A stretch of DNA of 64,000 nt from Rhizodiscina lignyota (Eukaryota > Ascomycota > Dothideomycetes > Aulographales > Rhizodiscinaceae). The translations under genes were made by a program, and so were the position numbers. Below are positions 43,453 through 55,373 of this stretch, one piece after another (position 1 is the first letter of the stretch; every line of letters begins with the position of its first letter). The notes beneath the pieces are model-generated. The model searched no databases. It saw only the letters and a program-made list of their open reading frames with translations, and was not told the origin of the DNA. The DNA is taken from the NCBI GenBank assembly GCA_010015805.1, contig ML978125.1:682001-746000 (forward strand). Direction: 5' to 3'.

Positions 43453-46400
43453 CAGCTCCACACACGGCCAGCGGCGGCGGCCTCAAACGAGCTCGAGAGT
43501 CGCACGATGATGAGGTTGCCTCGACCACGTCGTCCTCCCCGCAAGCTCATCACACGCAGCATGCACAGCACAAAGCCGGCTCCCCGAGTGCAGGAGCTGC
43601 TGCCGTCTCATCAGCCTCAACCTTCCGCAATGTCTCTGCCTGCAATCGATGTAGGCTCAGGAAAAACCGGTGCGACCAGCGGTTGCCCGCATGCGCCAGC
43701 TGCGAAAAGGCGCACGTAAAGTGCGTCGGCTACGACCCGGTACGTCGTTCTGGAGCTGTAGGTCTTAGTAACGTACTTACACATCTGCTTAGATCACCAA
43801 GAAGGAGATCCCAAGAAGGTACGTGAACGTGCGTCATTACGTCCTGCCTCCATTCCGTCTCACAGCATGCCTTCACCGAGCGGCAGCGGCAGCAGCGGGT
43901 GCGGTTAGTGTAGGGCAGCGCACTGTGTGATGGGATGGGCATAACCGAAGTCCGATGCAGAACAACATCACGTACAGGGGCTGACCGCTCGTTACACACA
44001 CACAGTTACGTCTACTACCTTGAAAGTCGCGTGTCTTACCTGGAGTCGCTCCTTCGCGCCAATGGCATCTCCTTCACGCCCCCCGAGAACTTCACTTTAA
44101 GCTTCAAACCGGACGATCAGCATAATGCCGATGCCCAGAATCGTGGCGATGCAGATGGGACAGGGCAGACGGGCACGAACGCCCGGCAGGGCGATCAGTA
44201 TGACAGGGAGAAGCTCAACAAGCTGGTCTCAAACATCGGGATGGTGTCGGTGCAGGGCGCATCAGACCCTCGCTATCTTGGCTCAACGTCCGGCATATCA
44301 TTTGCAAGAGTCGTCTTTGCAGCGGTCAAGAGCTCAGTCTCTGGAGCGGCATCGGAGCGTAGCAGTGTCAGACCCAGCAAGCCATTGACGGCTGGAACGG
44401 GCTCTACCAGCATGCGGGACTCGTTCTTCGGCCTTCAGACCAAGCCGACAATCAGGCAAGCTCCATTCCCAGACAGGGAGCTGGCAATGAAACTTGTTGA
44501 GCTCTATTTCGAACATGCGAATCCACAAATTCCCATCCTGCATCGAGGCGAGTTCATGGCGCTGTTCGAGAAGGCCTACCAGACCGACGATCGCAGCCGT
44601 ACGCCACGGGAATCCTACATGCTCAATATTGTTTTTGCCATAGGCAGCGGCATAATTGTGGGTGCCACGTCGGACGCGGACAATGACTCTACGGGCTCAG
44701 ACCAGTCCTCAACTCAGCAAACACCGCCCTCACCACCCTCGCAGAAGCGAAGGAAACTGTCTAGCCATCAGCATCAGCCTGAAGAGTATCATGCGTCGGC
44801 CATTGTACACCTTGAGAGCTTCCTAGGTTCGTCCCCTGCTGCAGATCGGCCGGATGGCTTTGGTGGCGGACTCGAAGAGCTCCAAGCTGTGCTACTTCTG
44901 GCCGGGTTTGCCTTATTGAGGCCTGTGGCACCTGGCCTGTGGTACATCATTGGCGTTGCAGTGCGCCTGGCCGTTGACCTAGGTCTCCATTACGAAGATG
45001 GCGTCAGCGTGGACGGCAACAACCCTGATGAGGAGAGACATGCAGAGACTGGCTCGCGGTTGGCAGACAACGGTGCTGCTGCGCCTGGGCTACGGCCGCA
45101 CGCGATTGATGCTCGTGAGATCGGGCGTCGACAGTGGGTGCGTGACCTGCGCCGCCGTTTATGGTGGTGTGTCTACTCTTTCGATCGCCTCGTGAGTACG
45201 TGCGTGGGCCGCCCGTTTGGGATTACGGATACGGTTGTAACGACCGAGTTCCCCTCGCTTCTGGATGACAAGTACATCACCACTGCAGGATTCCGCTCGC
45301 CGCCCAATGGCTCGGGGAAACCTAGTTACAAGTTCGTAGCGCACCACTACTTTCGGCTGCGCCTGCTGCAGTCGGAGATTTTGCAGGTTCTGCAGCATCG
45401 TCAGGCGCAGCAAGTACGTAGCACGACGGGTACGAACATGGGGAACGAGTTCATGCACACGAGGCTCTCATCGCCCTTCCTGGAAGGATTCGCTTCGTTC
45501 CGAGATTGGCGCCACGACATTGATCGACGCCTGCTGGAGTGGAAGGATTCAGCGCCCAAGCAGGCCGAGACGGGGGTGCAGTTCCAACCCTTGTTCCTTG
45601 AACTCAACTACTGGCAGGCGGTCATAATGCTGTACAGGCAGAGCTTAACAGTCCCACCCGTATTGGCCGGTGAGCTTGGATCGGCCAATGACGATGTCCA
45701 GAGTCCGGCGATGGTCTACCAAGAGGAAAGAGAAGACGAAGAACACGTGTTCCTCAAAGTTGCAGAGGCGGGGCAGAATGTCTTGAAGATTTACAGAAAG
45801 TTGCACCGCTTGTACCTGGTGAACTACACCTACCTCGCCACGCACCACCTCTTCATGGCCGGGATTTCATTCCTGTACGCGATATGGCATTCGACTGCCG
45901 TTCGTAGTCTCTTGGTAAGTCACATCGTTACAGTTATTTCTGCTTTCAGCCTGTCCCAAACCAGCATCATCCCCGAGAGCATCAACGAGGCTTTTATGCA
46001 CACAGCCTTGGCCCTTGCCTGCTATAATTGGTTGCGTTAGCTACTGCAGCTCTTGGGCACTCAGATCCACTGCAAAATCGCTGGCATTTAATGGTTGGAT
46101 CTATGATGCCAAGAGTTTAGCACCAACCATAAGCACAAGGGCCATAGCGAGCCTTGCAGCGAGCTACGCTTCCGGCCCGAGAAACCCGATCGATCACAGT
46201 GGGGTTGACTTCGAGCGGAGACTGTTCCAGCGGTGACAGCCAACACAATTAACTTAGAAAGGTCGAGAAAAAGCCTCACTTCTCGCATGACCACGTCATC
46301 TACCAAATTACAGTCTGACCGTTTCTATGACTGTTGCGCTCATACGGACGAGGCTGGTCATGAGACGTGCTGTACTTCTCAGATTTTGTTCGAGGCTAAC

Positions 46401-47328
46401 GTCGTGCTAGTCTGTCGATGACTTCGACTTTACCGTCCTGGCTGCGACATCTGTGCTCGGAGACCTCACTGTGCAGTGCCCACCAGCGGAGGCATGTCGT
46501 GATGCTTTCGAGCGCATGAGTAGAGCAACGATCCAGATGGTGCTGTCTACAACCGGCTTTGGCTCTCCCGCCAAGGCTGGAGCCGCGAAGCCTTCGACAC
46601 AGCAGCAACCTGTAGAGATTACAGACGATGCGATGTCTGTCAGCAGCATGCCCCAAGAGCAGCCTGCATCGCAACAGTTGCCAACTTCGCGAATGCCATA
46701 CCCCCGCTTCGACATGGATCTTCGCGACCTCTTCACGGACGATGAGACAGCGTTCCGTCAATTTGTTAGACCTAGTATGAACGTGCCATTCATGATGCAA
46801 CAACAGCAGGCGGCGATGGCGCGCCAGAACACGTCGAATCCCCCACCCACATTCTCGCCGTCATTGAAGCAAGAAGAGCCACTGTCGGCTACAAGTGGAA
46901 TGTCTAATATGCAGCTTAGTTCTCCTACATTGTCCCAGGCGAGCTCTCACATGACGCAGCAAGCACAACACACCTCTCCCAACTTCACTCAGATCTCGAA
47001 CCAAATGCCCTATGCTTCCTTCGCACAGAACATTCAATCTACCTATCCAGACATGGCCGTCTTTTCTGAGCTCGACTGGTTAGATTCTTTTCCTGTCGGC
47101 TCAGGCACCGGTGCGCCTTCTGCGGCAAACTCAAATTTTGCTGCCGGTGGTGCGGGTGCTGCGAGTGGCAACGGAGATGGTGGAATGGGGGAGGTTGAGC
47201 TCGGCTTTGGCATGGGCTGGGACGTTGGCGTAGGTAACCACGATTGGGCTGATGGAAGTGGGTTGGATCTCTTTGACGGCTTCTTCTTCGGCAATGGTGC
47301 TGGAGGCGGAGGCGGTGCTGGGATGTAA
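43449..47328 (+). CDS. Zn2Cys6 transcription factor with fungal-specific regulatory domain, Ppr1-like
   Basis: The model is 43449-43739, 43793-43818, 44006-45914 and 46411-47328, giving 1047 residues. The Gal4-type cluster has Cys at 65, 68, 75, 82, 85 and 92 with the exact C-x2-C-x6-C-x6-C-x2-C-x6-C spacing. It is followed by the linker DPITKKEIPRSYVYYLESRV, which runs into a dimerising coiled coil and is shared with Ppr1, the yeast pyrimidine-pathway activator. The fungal_trans middle domain covers about 240-600 (HRGEF, RRRLWWCVYSFDR, GRPFGI). A Gln/Met/Ser-rich and then Gly-rich C-terminus (about 800-1047) is a likely activation region. Exon 2 is a 26-nt micro-exon. Intron 3 is 496 nt, far longer than others here. 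Target genes cannot be named. Confidence 0.88.
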
Positions 47329-47567
47329 TGTGAGCTGCGATGATGATATGTGTTTTGGAGGCGCATTGGTATCCTGACGATCTATGGTTTGGATATTGGG
47401 TGATCTTGGTCTTTAATTTGTTGGCATTTAACTTACATCTGTGCTAGCAAGTCTCACGGGCATACCTTGGGTTTGGGTTTCCTCCAAGATACCACTTTAG
47501 TCCAGTCGCTTTCTTCAGATAGATTTGGATTCGAAGCAAGAAAAAAATCAAAACGTCGGCTGCGCAT

Positions 47568-49214
47568 TCAGTTCCACCAAAAACTCACGCTGAAGCTTGG
47601 GCTCAAACTCCGCACGTAATGCCACCACCCCTCAGGTATGTACAAGCATTCGCCAGGCCCAATGACTGCCTCCACATACTCCGCGCCCTCGTGCAAAGGG
47701 AATCGCCTCTCAAAGTCATCGTCAGAGCCCATATCACTGTCGTCGACCTTACCGTCGTCCCAGTCCCAGCCCTCCAGAACCCGCATCGCCTCGCCAACAT
47801 CGACTTGGCTCGTATTGCCCATGTCGACGCCGTCGTCACCAACGCCGCGTGGATACATTCTTTCGTGCTGCGACGGGCCGAAAAGGCGCACGTATTTGTA
47901 GCCGACGACTTGCGCGAAGACGTTGTGATGCGGATCGGTGTGTGCCGGGGAGATTGTGTTCGCAGGGCCGAACCAGGCGTTGAGGAGAGGCTCGTCGGCC
48001 GAGTCTGATGCATCATCTTCCACCTCCTTGGTCGGTCTGTTTGAACTATTCTGGCGCTGGGGTGGAGAGCTGTAACAGTAATCTGGGATGGAGATGTCGT
48101 TCCGCAGCGCGGGTATTTGGGCGAACAGATCGTGCTGTGCGAGATATGCTACTTCTCTGTGATGTTTTGGTAATCCTTCATCACTCTCGTCGTCCGCTTC
48201 AGCAGTTGGGTGATCAAGCATCCAATTCTCCACAAACTCGCTAACCCTGACGATCTTCTGGCCCCAATCTTCATCCGTGTAGCTTCGTCCGATCTCGATG
48301 GGCACGAGTCGTCTGCCTCCCAGGGTACGCTTTAGCAGATACTGCGGATTATTCCAATTCCTCTCGGGGGTCTCTGGGTCTAAAGCTGGCCAGTGCGAGA
48401 TCGCCCTGCTGACGATTAGAGGGTTTGGATGGTCTCGTGCGTTGTTGTTCTCATTGAAATGTTTCTGGAAGCTGGGGAGTGAGAGATTGTCCGCTCGCTG
48501 AATCGGGTGTTTAAGTGGTGGATGGCGGATTTTGGCGGTAGGCCATGATTGTGATACAGACGTCAATTCTTTCTGCCTTGAACCTTGGTTTGACAGTCGC
48601 CGGCGCTTCGCTGGACGTAACAGCTCGTGATTATGTTCATTGATGTGATTGTGACTATCCCCCTGTCGAAAGGCGTTAGGGTCTTCTGGCTGACGGTTCT
48701 GAACAGCGTCCAAGAACTGTCCAATGGCGCTCATCGCCATGTCGATCGTTTGTCTTCGACAAGTTGCACCGGTCATGATCAATGCCATGTCCAGGCGCCA
48801 AACAACATTATCTATCCAGTCCTGCTCATCCTCAGTTGTCACGATGATTCCGGAGAGACTTTTCAGGAGTGAGGCATGTCCTAGCTCTTGATTCTTCCCC
48901 TTCCTCGCCACATTACGGGTTCCACCGCTCTCAAATTTGCGCTGGGCCAACTGCTTCTCTACAATGGAGCGAGCACATGCTATGGCAGCCTCTTCGTAGC
49001 ATGCTCTCCAATATGGAGGCACATCTTTGTAAGGATAACTGTGTAATCTTTCATGTGCTAGGTTCAGAACGTCATGCGGCCTCGTGTACAGGACGGCCGA
49101 CACATCTGACGGAAGCTGGTCCAATAAGTCATCCTGCCGGCTTTCAGGAGCAAGAGAAAGTAAACCGTGAAGTCCCCTAAGGGTGGCTTCCTCTGTGGTT
49201 GCCGCGTGAGGCAT
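47568..49214 (-). CDS. JmjC/cupin-8 Fe(II) and 2-oxoglutarate oxygenase, KDM8-like
   Basis: A single exon of 548 residues. The C-terminal half holds the JmjC barrel: PLIVSRAISHWPAL begins the domain, AHTDPHHN supplies the metal-binding His and Asp, GYKYVRLFGP the co-substrate site region, and IPEGWWHYVRSL the second metal His. The sequence ends SVSFWWN, typical of the JMJD5/KDM8 and small-JmjC protein hydroxylases. The N-terminal about 230 residues are mostly helical and unannotated, as in the same group. A large acidic insertion (about 465-505) interrupts the barrel loops. Such enzymes hydroxylate proteins, and histone demethylation should not be assumed. The gene lies head to head with the GH29 gene. 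Confidence 0.88.
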   Translation of the reverse strand: MPHAATTEEATLRGLHGLLSLAPESRQDDLLDQLPSDVSAVLYTRPHDVLNLAHERLHSYPYKDVPPYWRACYEEAAIACARSIVEKQLAQRKFESGGTRNVARKGKNQELGHASLLKSLSGIIVTTEDEQDWIDNVVWRLDMALIMTGATCRRQTIDMAMSAIGQFLDAVQNRQPEDPNAFRQGDSHNHINEHNHELLRPAKRRRLSNQGSRQKELTSVSQSWPTAKIRHPPLKHPIQRADNLSLPSFQKHFNENNNARDHPNPLIVSRAISHWPALDPETPERNWNNPQYLLKRTLGGRRLVPIEIGRSYTDEDWGQKIVRVSEFVENWMLDHPTAEADDESDEGLPKHHREVAYLAQHDLFAQIPALRNDISIPDYCYSSPPQRQNSSNRPTKEVEDDASDSADEPLLNAWFGPANTISPAHTDPHHNVFAQVVGYKYVRLFGPSQHERMYPRGVGDDGVDMGNTSQVDVGEAMRVLEGWDWDDGKVDDSDMGSDDDFERRFPLHEGAEYVEAVIGPGECLYIPEGWWHYVRSLSPSFSVSFWWN

Positions 49215-50047
49215 TGGCTTTGTTTTGGTGAGAAAATGATGCGCGAGTATCCATTAGCGCTATGCTGAATGTAGGAGCCATTTAGAGAACTACTGGAATA
49301 TGACATGAACTTTTGGGTTCTCTTGCAGTGATATCAAGCCACTAGTACATTTAGGGCAGATTTAGTCACGTGATCGAATGGAACATACCTAAGACGGCAT
49401 TGAGACGATTACAGACGCTGCACATGCGGAGATAAATGCGGACTCGATATCACTAGAACTGAAACCCAGAATCACGATAAGATAACCTCAGTGTCGATAG
49501 CGTCTACGGCGCGTGAACGTTCCTTTTAGGTTGCGGCTTTGGCCTTCATATTATCCGCGCTTGATCGCCACTAACGTTATATCAACGCCTTCATTTGGGT
49601 ATCGCAAGGGAGTTTTCCTTTGGCGCGTGACTGGCGGGAAATCTTCCACATGCCAGTAGAGATTGACTTCAGAACAATCACACACCGACTTCGCTGTTCA
49701 TCATGTTGCTTTGGAACTTCTCCTCTCTGTCCTAAAGAGGCCTTTCGGCACCTCTCTATCCCGAATGATGCAACGATGCGGCGACCCTGCATGCAGCTTC
49801 AACAACGGCTAATCTCCAACGACCATCTTCTAACCGTTATGGAAGGCCGTGGAGCCGATTTCAGGGCAACTTCGCAGAGCTAAGGCTTCTCCATCTCCAT
49901 CGGAATGGCACTGTTACAATGCTGTGATGTTACAGAAGTTCCCCGCCGGAGTATTGCCCGTTCGCCAGAATATGTACCTGAAGGGCTCCTCGAGCTTTTC
50001 AATATGGCACTGGAGCTATCGCAACAGTCTGTGGATGAGCTGCGAAT
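49215..50047. other. Intergenic, 833 bp, divergent
   Basis: This is shared upstream DNA of the JmjC and GH29 genes. Short open frames only, and no repeats seen. Confidence 0.6.
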
Positions 50048-52599
50048 ATGGCACTATCACGTTTGTTGACGGCATGGGCTCTGTGTATGAATCTGGTCTC
50101 TTCACAGCTGGTTTATATGCCCCAGAACGATGTTCAACCCCTTTCGGAGAATTCCAAGTCTGTCCCTGTGGATCTAAGCGGCCTGGTTAATAACCGTGCA
50201 TTTGGAAAAGGTCCGAATGATGCCAATTACGATGGAATGGGAAGTGAGTGGCTTGTGTATTCGTTTTACAACAAAGCTAAAAGATTTAGATTCATATCCC
50301 GCGCAGTATATACCGCCCTCTGAGTTTATATACAATGGCGTCAAGTACGCATTCCCCACATACAAGTCTAAGGGAAATGACAATGTTGTATCTACCGGAC
50401 AGACAATCAAAGTCTCGAAGGCGAAATACTTCGCTTCGTTTATGTTGGCATCAGCGGAGTCAGGCATGGCGAGTACCGCACTGAACTCATCTTACGCCGA
50501 TGGAAGCTCTGGATCCAGTGCGGTCCTTGTCCCAGCATTTCAATCCTGGCCGTATCCGGCTGGAGGTGATCTTGTGTTTCCGTTTTTCTATACGAACGAG
50601 ACTGTGAATTACAATCGCTCGAACATATTCCAGGTCATTAACTGGCTCGATTCGTCGAAGGAGCTGACATCTCTCACTTTGCCCGACATTCCAGGTGTTG
50701 ACTCTAAGCTCCATATCTTCTCGGTATCTCTTTGGCCCGTTCCAGAGCACTGCTCTGGTCCTGAGCTCGACATTCAATACGCACGCACAACGCAGAAGTG
50801 GATCGAAGGCTCGAACAAGACGCAGATCGTCGAAGTGCTCGTCAACAATGTCGGCGAGGACTTTGTATTGCGCAGTCATGACGTTACTGTAACAATCGAC
50901 GCTCCAGGCCTGGAGGTAATCTCACCGGCCACGATCAAGCGACTGCGACCAGGAGATCAGAGGAAGGTTCAGATCGGAGTTCGCAACAAGGCTGGAGTGG
51001 CAGCTGGAAGCACTGACACCGCTACCATAAAAGTTTCGGGTAAAGGCGTGCAGTGCAATGACTACGCCTTCCACGCAACGTATGGAATTGTCAAATATCA
51101 GGCCAATTATGAATCAGTGTACTCGCATGACGTGCCGGACTGGTATAATAATGCCAAGTTTGGTATTTTTATTCACTGGGGCGTATATGCTGTTCCAGGA
51201 TGGGGCAATGTTGGCAAGGCAGAGCAATATGCAGAATGGTATGTTCTCAATTACGTTAAGAAGCTGGCTGCTGACCTTGGCAGGTACTGGTGGTACTTGA
51301 ATCAAGGACCAAACGACCCAGTCCACACTTATCAATATCATCTGAAGACCTATGGACCCAATGTAGTCTATGACGACTTCATTCAGAACTTCACTGCCGA
51401 TGCATGGGACCCTAAAGAATGGGTGGACTTGTTTGCAGATGCAGGAGCAAACTATTTCGTCCAAGTCAGCAAGCATCATGACGGCTACGCCATCTTTGAC
51501 ATTCCGGAGAATGTGACGAAGCGCACCTCCGTCCAATTGTTCCCCCATCGCAATCTGCTTCAGGTACAATCCCATTTTCGATCATGACTACGGGTGATGA
51601 CTGACAAAAAATGTAGGAGCTGTTTGATGCTTCGAAGAAGTACCAGCCGCATCTGCATCATGCTACGTATTTTTCACTTCCAGAGTGGTTCCATCCCGAC
51701 TATAAGAAATACGGTTTTGGAAACTGGCCAGGAGGTAGGCACTTTGTTGGCCATTAGACGTGAATCTGCTGATGAAGAGTCTCACAGGCAACGCCACGAA
51801 TCCTTTCACCAACGAGACGCTCCCGTACACAGGCTACGTTCCTGTTAAGGAATTTGTCTCCGAGTTGATAGTTCCGGAGATGCAGACTCTGGCTAATATG
51901 GGAACGGAGATCATGTGGTGCGATATCGGCGGCCCGAATTTGACTGCTGAATGGGCTTCTGGATGGTTTAATCAGGCTGCAGATGAGAATCGCCAGGTTG
52001 TCATGAATGCTCGTTGCGGTCTTCCAGGCGACTTCGACACTCCCGAATATGCACGATACCCAGGCGTCCAAGTTCGCAAGTGGGAGAGCAATCTTGGAAT
52101 GGATCCGTTCAGTTATGGCTTCAATCGGGCCACTCCTCTGGCGAGCTATATGAACGCCAGTACCCTCGTAACAAGCCTCGTTGATATCGTCAGCAAGAAC
52201 GGAAACTTCCTCCTCGATGTCGGACCAATGGCAAACGGAACCATTATCGATGTCGAGCAGCAGCACCTTCGACAGGCAGGAACATGGATTAAGGATCATG
52301 CCGAGGCGATCTTCAATACAACATATTGGTTCGTCACGCCACAGGAGGGCGACAACGTTCGCTTCACGCAGACAGACGACGCCTTCTATATTCTTTGCAT
52401 GGCACGACCGAACGGTACACTGACGCTTGAGAGTGAAGTTCCATGGGTGCAAGGGGATCAAGTGACAGTCGTCGGCGGTGGTAAGAAGGGAACTGTAGTC
52501 CCCACGAAGTTAAATTCGAATGGATCTCTGACAATTGATGTGAGTGACGAGGTTGCAGACGCGGATAAGTGGACTTGGGTCTTCAAAATTACTTACTGA
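50048..52599 (+). CDS. Secreted GH29 alpha-L-fucosidase with N-terminal extension
   Basis: The model is 50048-50243, 50290-51563, 51617-51734 and 51788-52599, giving 799 residues. Residues 1-20 are a signal peptide (MALSRLLTAWALCMNLVSSQ). An N-terminal part of about 230 residues of unknown fold is followed by a beta-sandwich resembling the NEW3/NPCBM-associated domain (about 255-318). The GH29 barrel starts at WYNNAKFGIFIHWG (about 350), with HHDGYAIF and the nucleophile Asp in MWCDIGG (about 574). A C-terminal beta domain ends the protein at Tyr799. The enzyme removes terminal alpha-L-fucose from glycans such as xyloglucan or glycoproteins. Several NxS/T sites fit secretion. Most GH29 proteins lack so long an extension before the barrel, though fungal ones often have it. 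Confidence 0.92.
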
Positions 52600-53035
52600 C
52601 CCGTGAGAAGCTGGAAATCCCAGCAGCAGTTTATCTATCAATAGGACCGCCTAAGAATTTAAGATACATTTTTGCCTTTCGCAGTTTCTGCTTCAGCGTT
52701 GATAACTTCTTGCAACCAATGCAAGTCACAATGCTTATCCGAAGGACTTTATGCCGTATCTTGCATGCCTAGAACTCCAGGTATCGAAGTAACCAGTGCA
52801 AAAGCCGCAAATTTTCGTTCGAGGTCCCCCTGTAAGCACGAGTTGAATTTCCATTTTGGGCGCTAGTCTCTCAACGAAATACATTTCAAGTGGCGGTCGG
52901 CAACTCGGCATGCAACTCTAGCAATTGTACATGTACAACGATGCCCGGGGCGGTAGCGCAATTAAAGATACCGATGACACGATGTAGCCTTCAAATCTCT
53001 CCGGATGCTTTTCTGATTCTTTCAATAACTTCACA
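52600..53035. other. Intergenic, 436 bp
   Basis: It lies between GH29 and the second MFS gene, both on plus. It holds the MFS promoter. Nothing else seen. Confidence 0.6.
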
Positions 53036-55076
53036 ATGGCCGTAGGACAGAAAGACGCTGGCAGGACCGGCGAGACGAGCCCTCTCTTGCCGAAAGAACC
53101 TCAGACACCGCCCAAGTATGGGAAATCAGTGCTTTATCGGATTCTACTTTGCGCGTTCTTGGTCTCACTATCTTTTGGGGTCACTCAAGTCCCGTGAGTA
53201 CTATTTTCATAGCTTCCTTTCGTTTTTGGCGCTAGAGGAGGAGTTACCTACTACTACGCTTTCTTGGTCCCTAAAAATCACCATTGCAAGAGGGCGAGAG
53301 GAGAACTGTATTGCGAATTGAGCCTTTTCTACAGATAGGGCATTGCTAAACATACGCGTTCGGATGTCAGCTTGCGATTTCGTAGATTCCTGCATTTCTC
53401 CCTTGTTCTCGATTAAAGACGGATACCTTGTCCAGCAATGTCTACATTTGTACATGTACGTTGCAGGTTTCGGCCAGCTAATTAATTTTAGGCTTATCTA
53501 TGTATGTCGTGTAATGACCTGTCAGGCATTCTACTCTAAGAACCCAGACTACGTACCAGCTCCAGGGAAAGACCGGTGTAGTAACCCTACGATCGAGGCC
53601 AATACTGCACGTTCTGTGGCCCTCATAGGAGCATCTACTACCTTCTTTGGACTCATCAACCTCTTCATTACATCCTGGAGCGTCAAGAAGTTCGGGGTGA
53701 AGAACGCATTGCTCGTTCAGGTGTTCAACCCGGCAGTCCGACTCGCTATTCAAAATGTCGGGGTCACAGTCGGCGGTGACCTTGGCCTGACCATCATCCA
53801 GTGCTCACAAATCATCACCATCATTGGAGGACCAAATGGCTATATCCTTTCTCTCAACTCGTTTGTCGCCGAGGTGGTGGAATCCAGGGAAAGGACTGGC
53901 TCTCTCGGGAAACTGCAAGGGTGTATGTTCTTCGGGACGGCCACAGGCTATCTGGCTGGCGGACTGATTAGCGATTGGTTCGAGATCATAACTCCTTTCC
54001 GGGTCACTTTAGTGTTGTTCGTCGCCTCGACAATATACGTCTTCCTGTTCTTGCCCAGGCTGCCGCCTCATGGAGATGCCAATGGTACGAAGAATCAAGC
54101 CAAGAGCCTTGCAAGGTTCTTTGGACCTCTCAAGATCTTCGTCCCCCACAAGTGGGTTCTGTCGGATGGACGTGTCCAGCGCCAGTATGGCCCTATGCTC
54201 CTCGGAGCAGGCGCATTCTTCGGAGTCCTGGCAACTGGATACTTGCCAGTGCTTTTCCAGATGTATTCTACGGACGTCTTCGGATTCGGTACAAAAGAGA
54301 ACAGTTTCCTTGTCTCTCTTCATTCAGTACTTCGCGGCGTATTCTTAACTATGATGTTCCCAAGGATCATTTCAGGCGGTCGAACCTGGCTTAGCAGACG
54401 CGAGCAAGCACGAGACGCCGAGTCGAGATCGCTTTCGGATTCTAGCGATGGGGAGATAGCAACGGATCCGAATCAGATTGATACGGCGGGTCCGATGGAC
54501 AACGAGCAGGAACCGGTCAAACCTCCGAAGCAGCACGATGAGAAGGAGACATTTGAGTTCGATTTATTGTTTTGTAAAATTAGCTTGATTGCGGACGGCA
54601 TCCTGACCGCCTTTGCATCTTTCGTGTCGCAAGGGTGGCAGCTCTATATTGTTGCGGCGCTTCTGCCATTTGCGTCTGGCACTGGCGCTGCTGCAAAAGG
54701 AACTATGTTGCAGATGTGCATGGCATCGGAGCGAGTGGATGCGCTGAGCGCAATCACGCTGCTGGAGAATATTGCGCGACTCTCGACAAGTAAGGACTTT
54801 TCGAACCGTACCCATGGTCCTGTTTCACTAACACCTCCTGTAGCAGGATTGTTTGGCCTGATTTTCGCGGCGTTTGCTTCCATTGAGAAGACGTATCTGG
54901 TTTTTATATGCAATGGTGTATGTTCTCAGCCTCTTGCGTGTGATTTCTGTTTGCTGACTGTCCGGTAGGCCGTGGCGCTCCTGGGTTTCTTCGTTCTCAT
55001 CTTTTCGCGATTCCCGCCAGAAGGGAGTAGGAGGTTGGAAGATGACGAACATCATGAAGTACCGGAAGCCTCCTGA
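53036..55076 (+). CDS. MFS transporter, subclass uncertain
   Basis: The model is 53036-53193, 53492-54789, 54844-54917 and 54969-55076, giving 545 residues. The cytoplasmic N-terminus carries ETSPLLPK, common in fungal MFS proteins. Span 1 is split by a 298-nt intron: the join reads GVTQVP then LIYVCRVMTCQAFY with correct phase. About 11-12 spans follow, with a long polar loop between spans 6 and 7 rich in Asp, Glu and Pro (about residues 355-420). The overall look is of the SLC46/TetA-like branch, but the substrate is unknown and the motif A is weak. A short polar tail ends the protein. Confidence 0.85.
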
Positions 55077-55373
55077 CCTTGCCGCTCTTACGACTAGACG
55101 AATCATGAATTTGCATAATAGAGGCATAGATTTAGACAAATGGAAAATTGCTCTTTGGTGCTGTCATTACCTGGTATGTGAAGAATAGCATAAGCGTCTC
55201 CGACCATCATTTGTAGAAGTATTGTACCTCGGATTTACAAATCTTCCAACATTCACGTCAATGATCACAAAGGATAGCTCCGGTGCATATATATATGGCA
55301 TTAATATAAGCAGCTCTAACGACAGTAAGTATAGACCTGCTTAGACTTTCCTACATACAGTCGCTCAGAAAGC

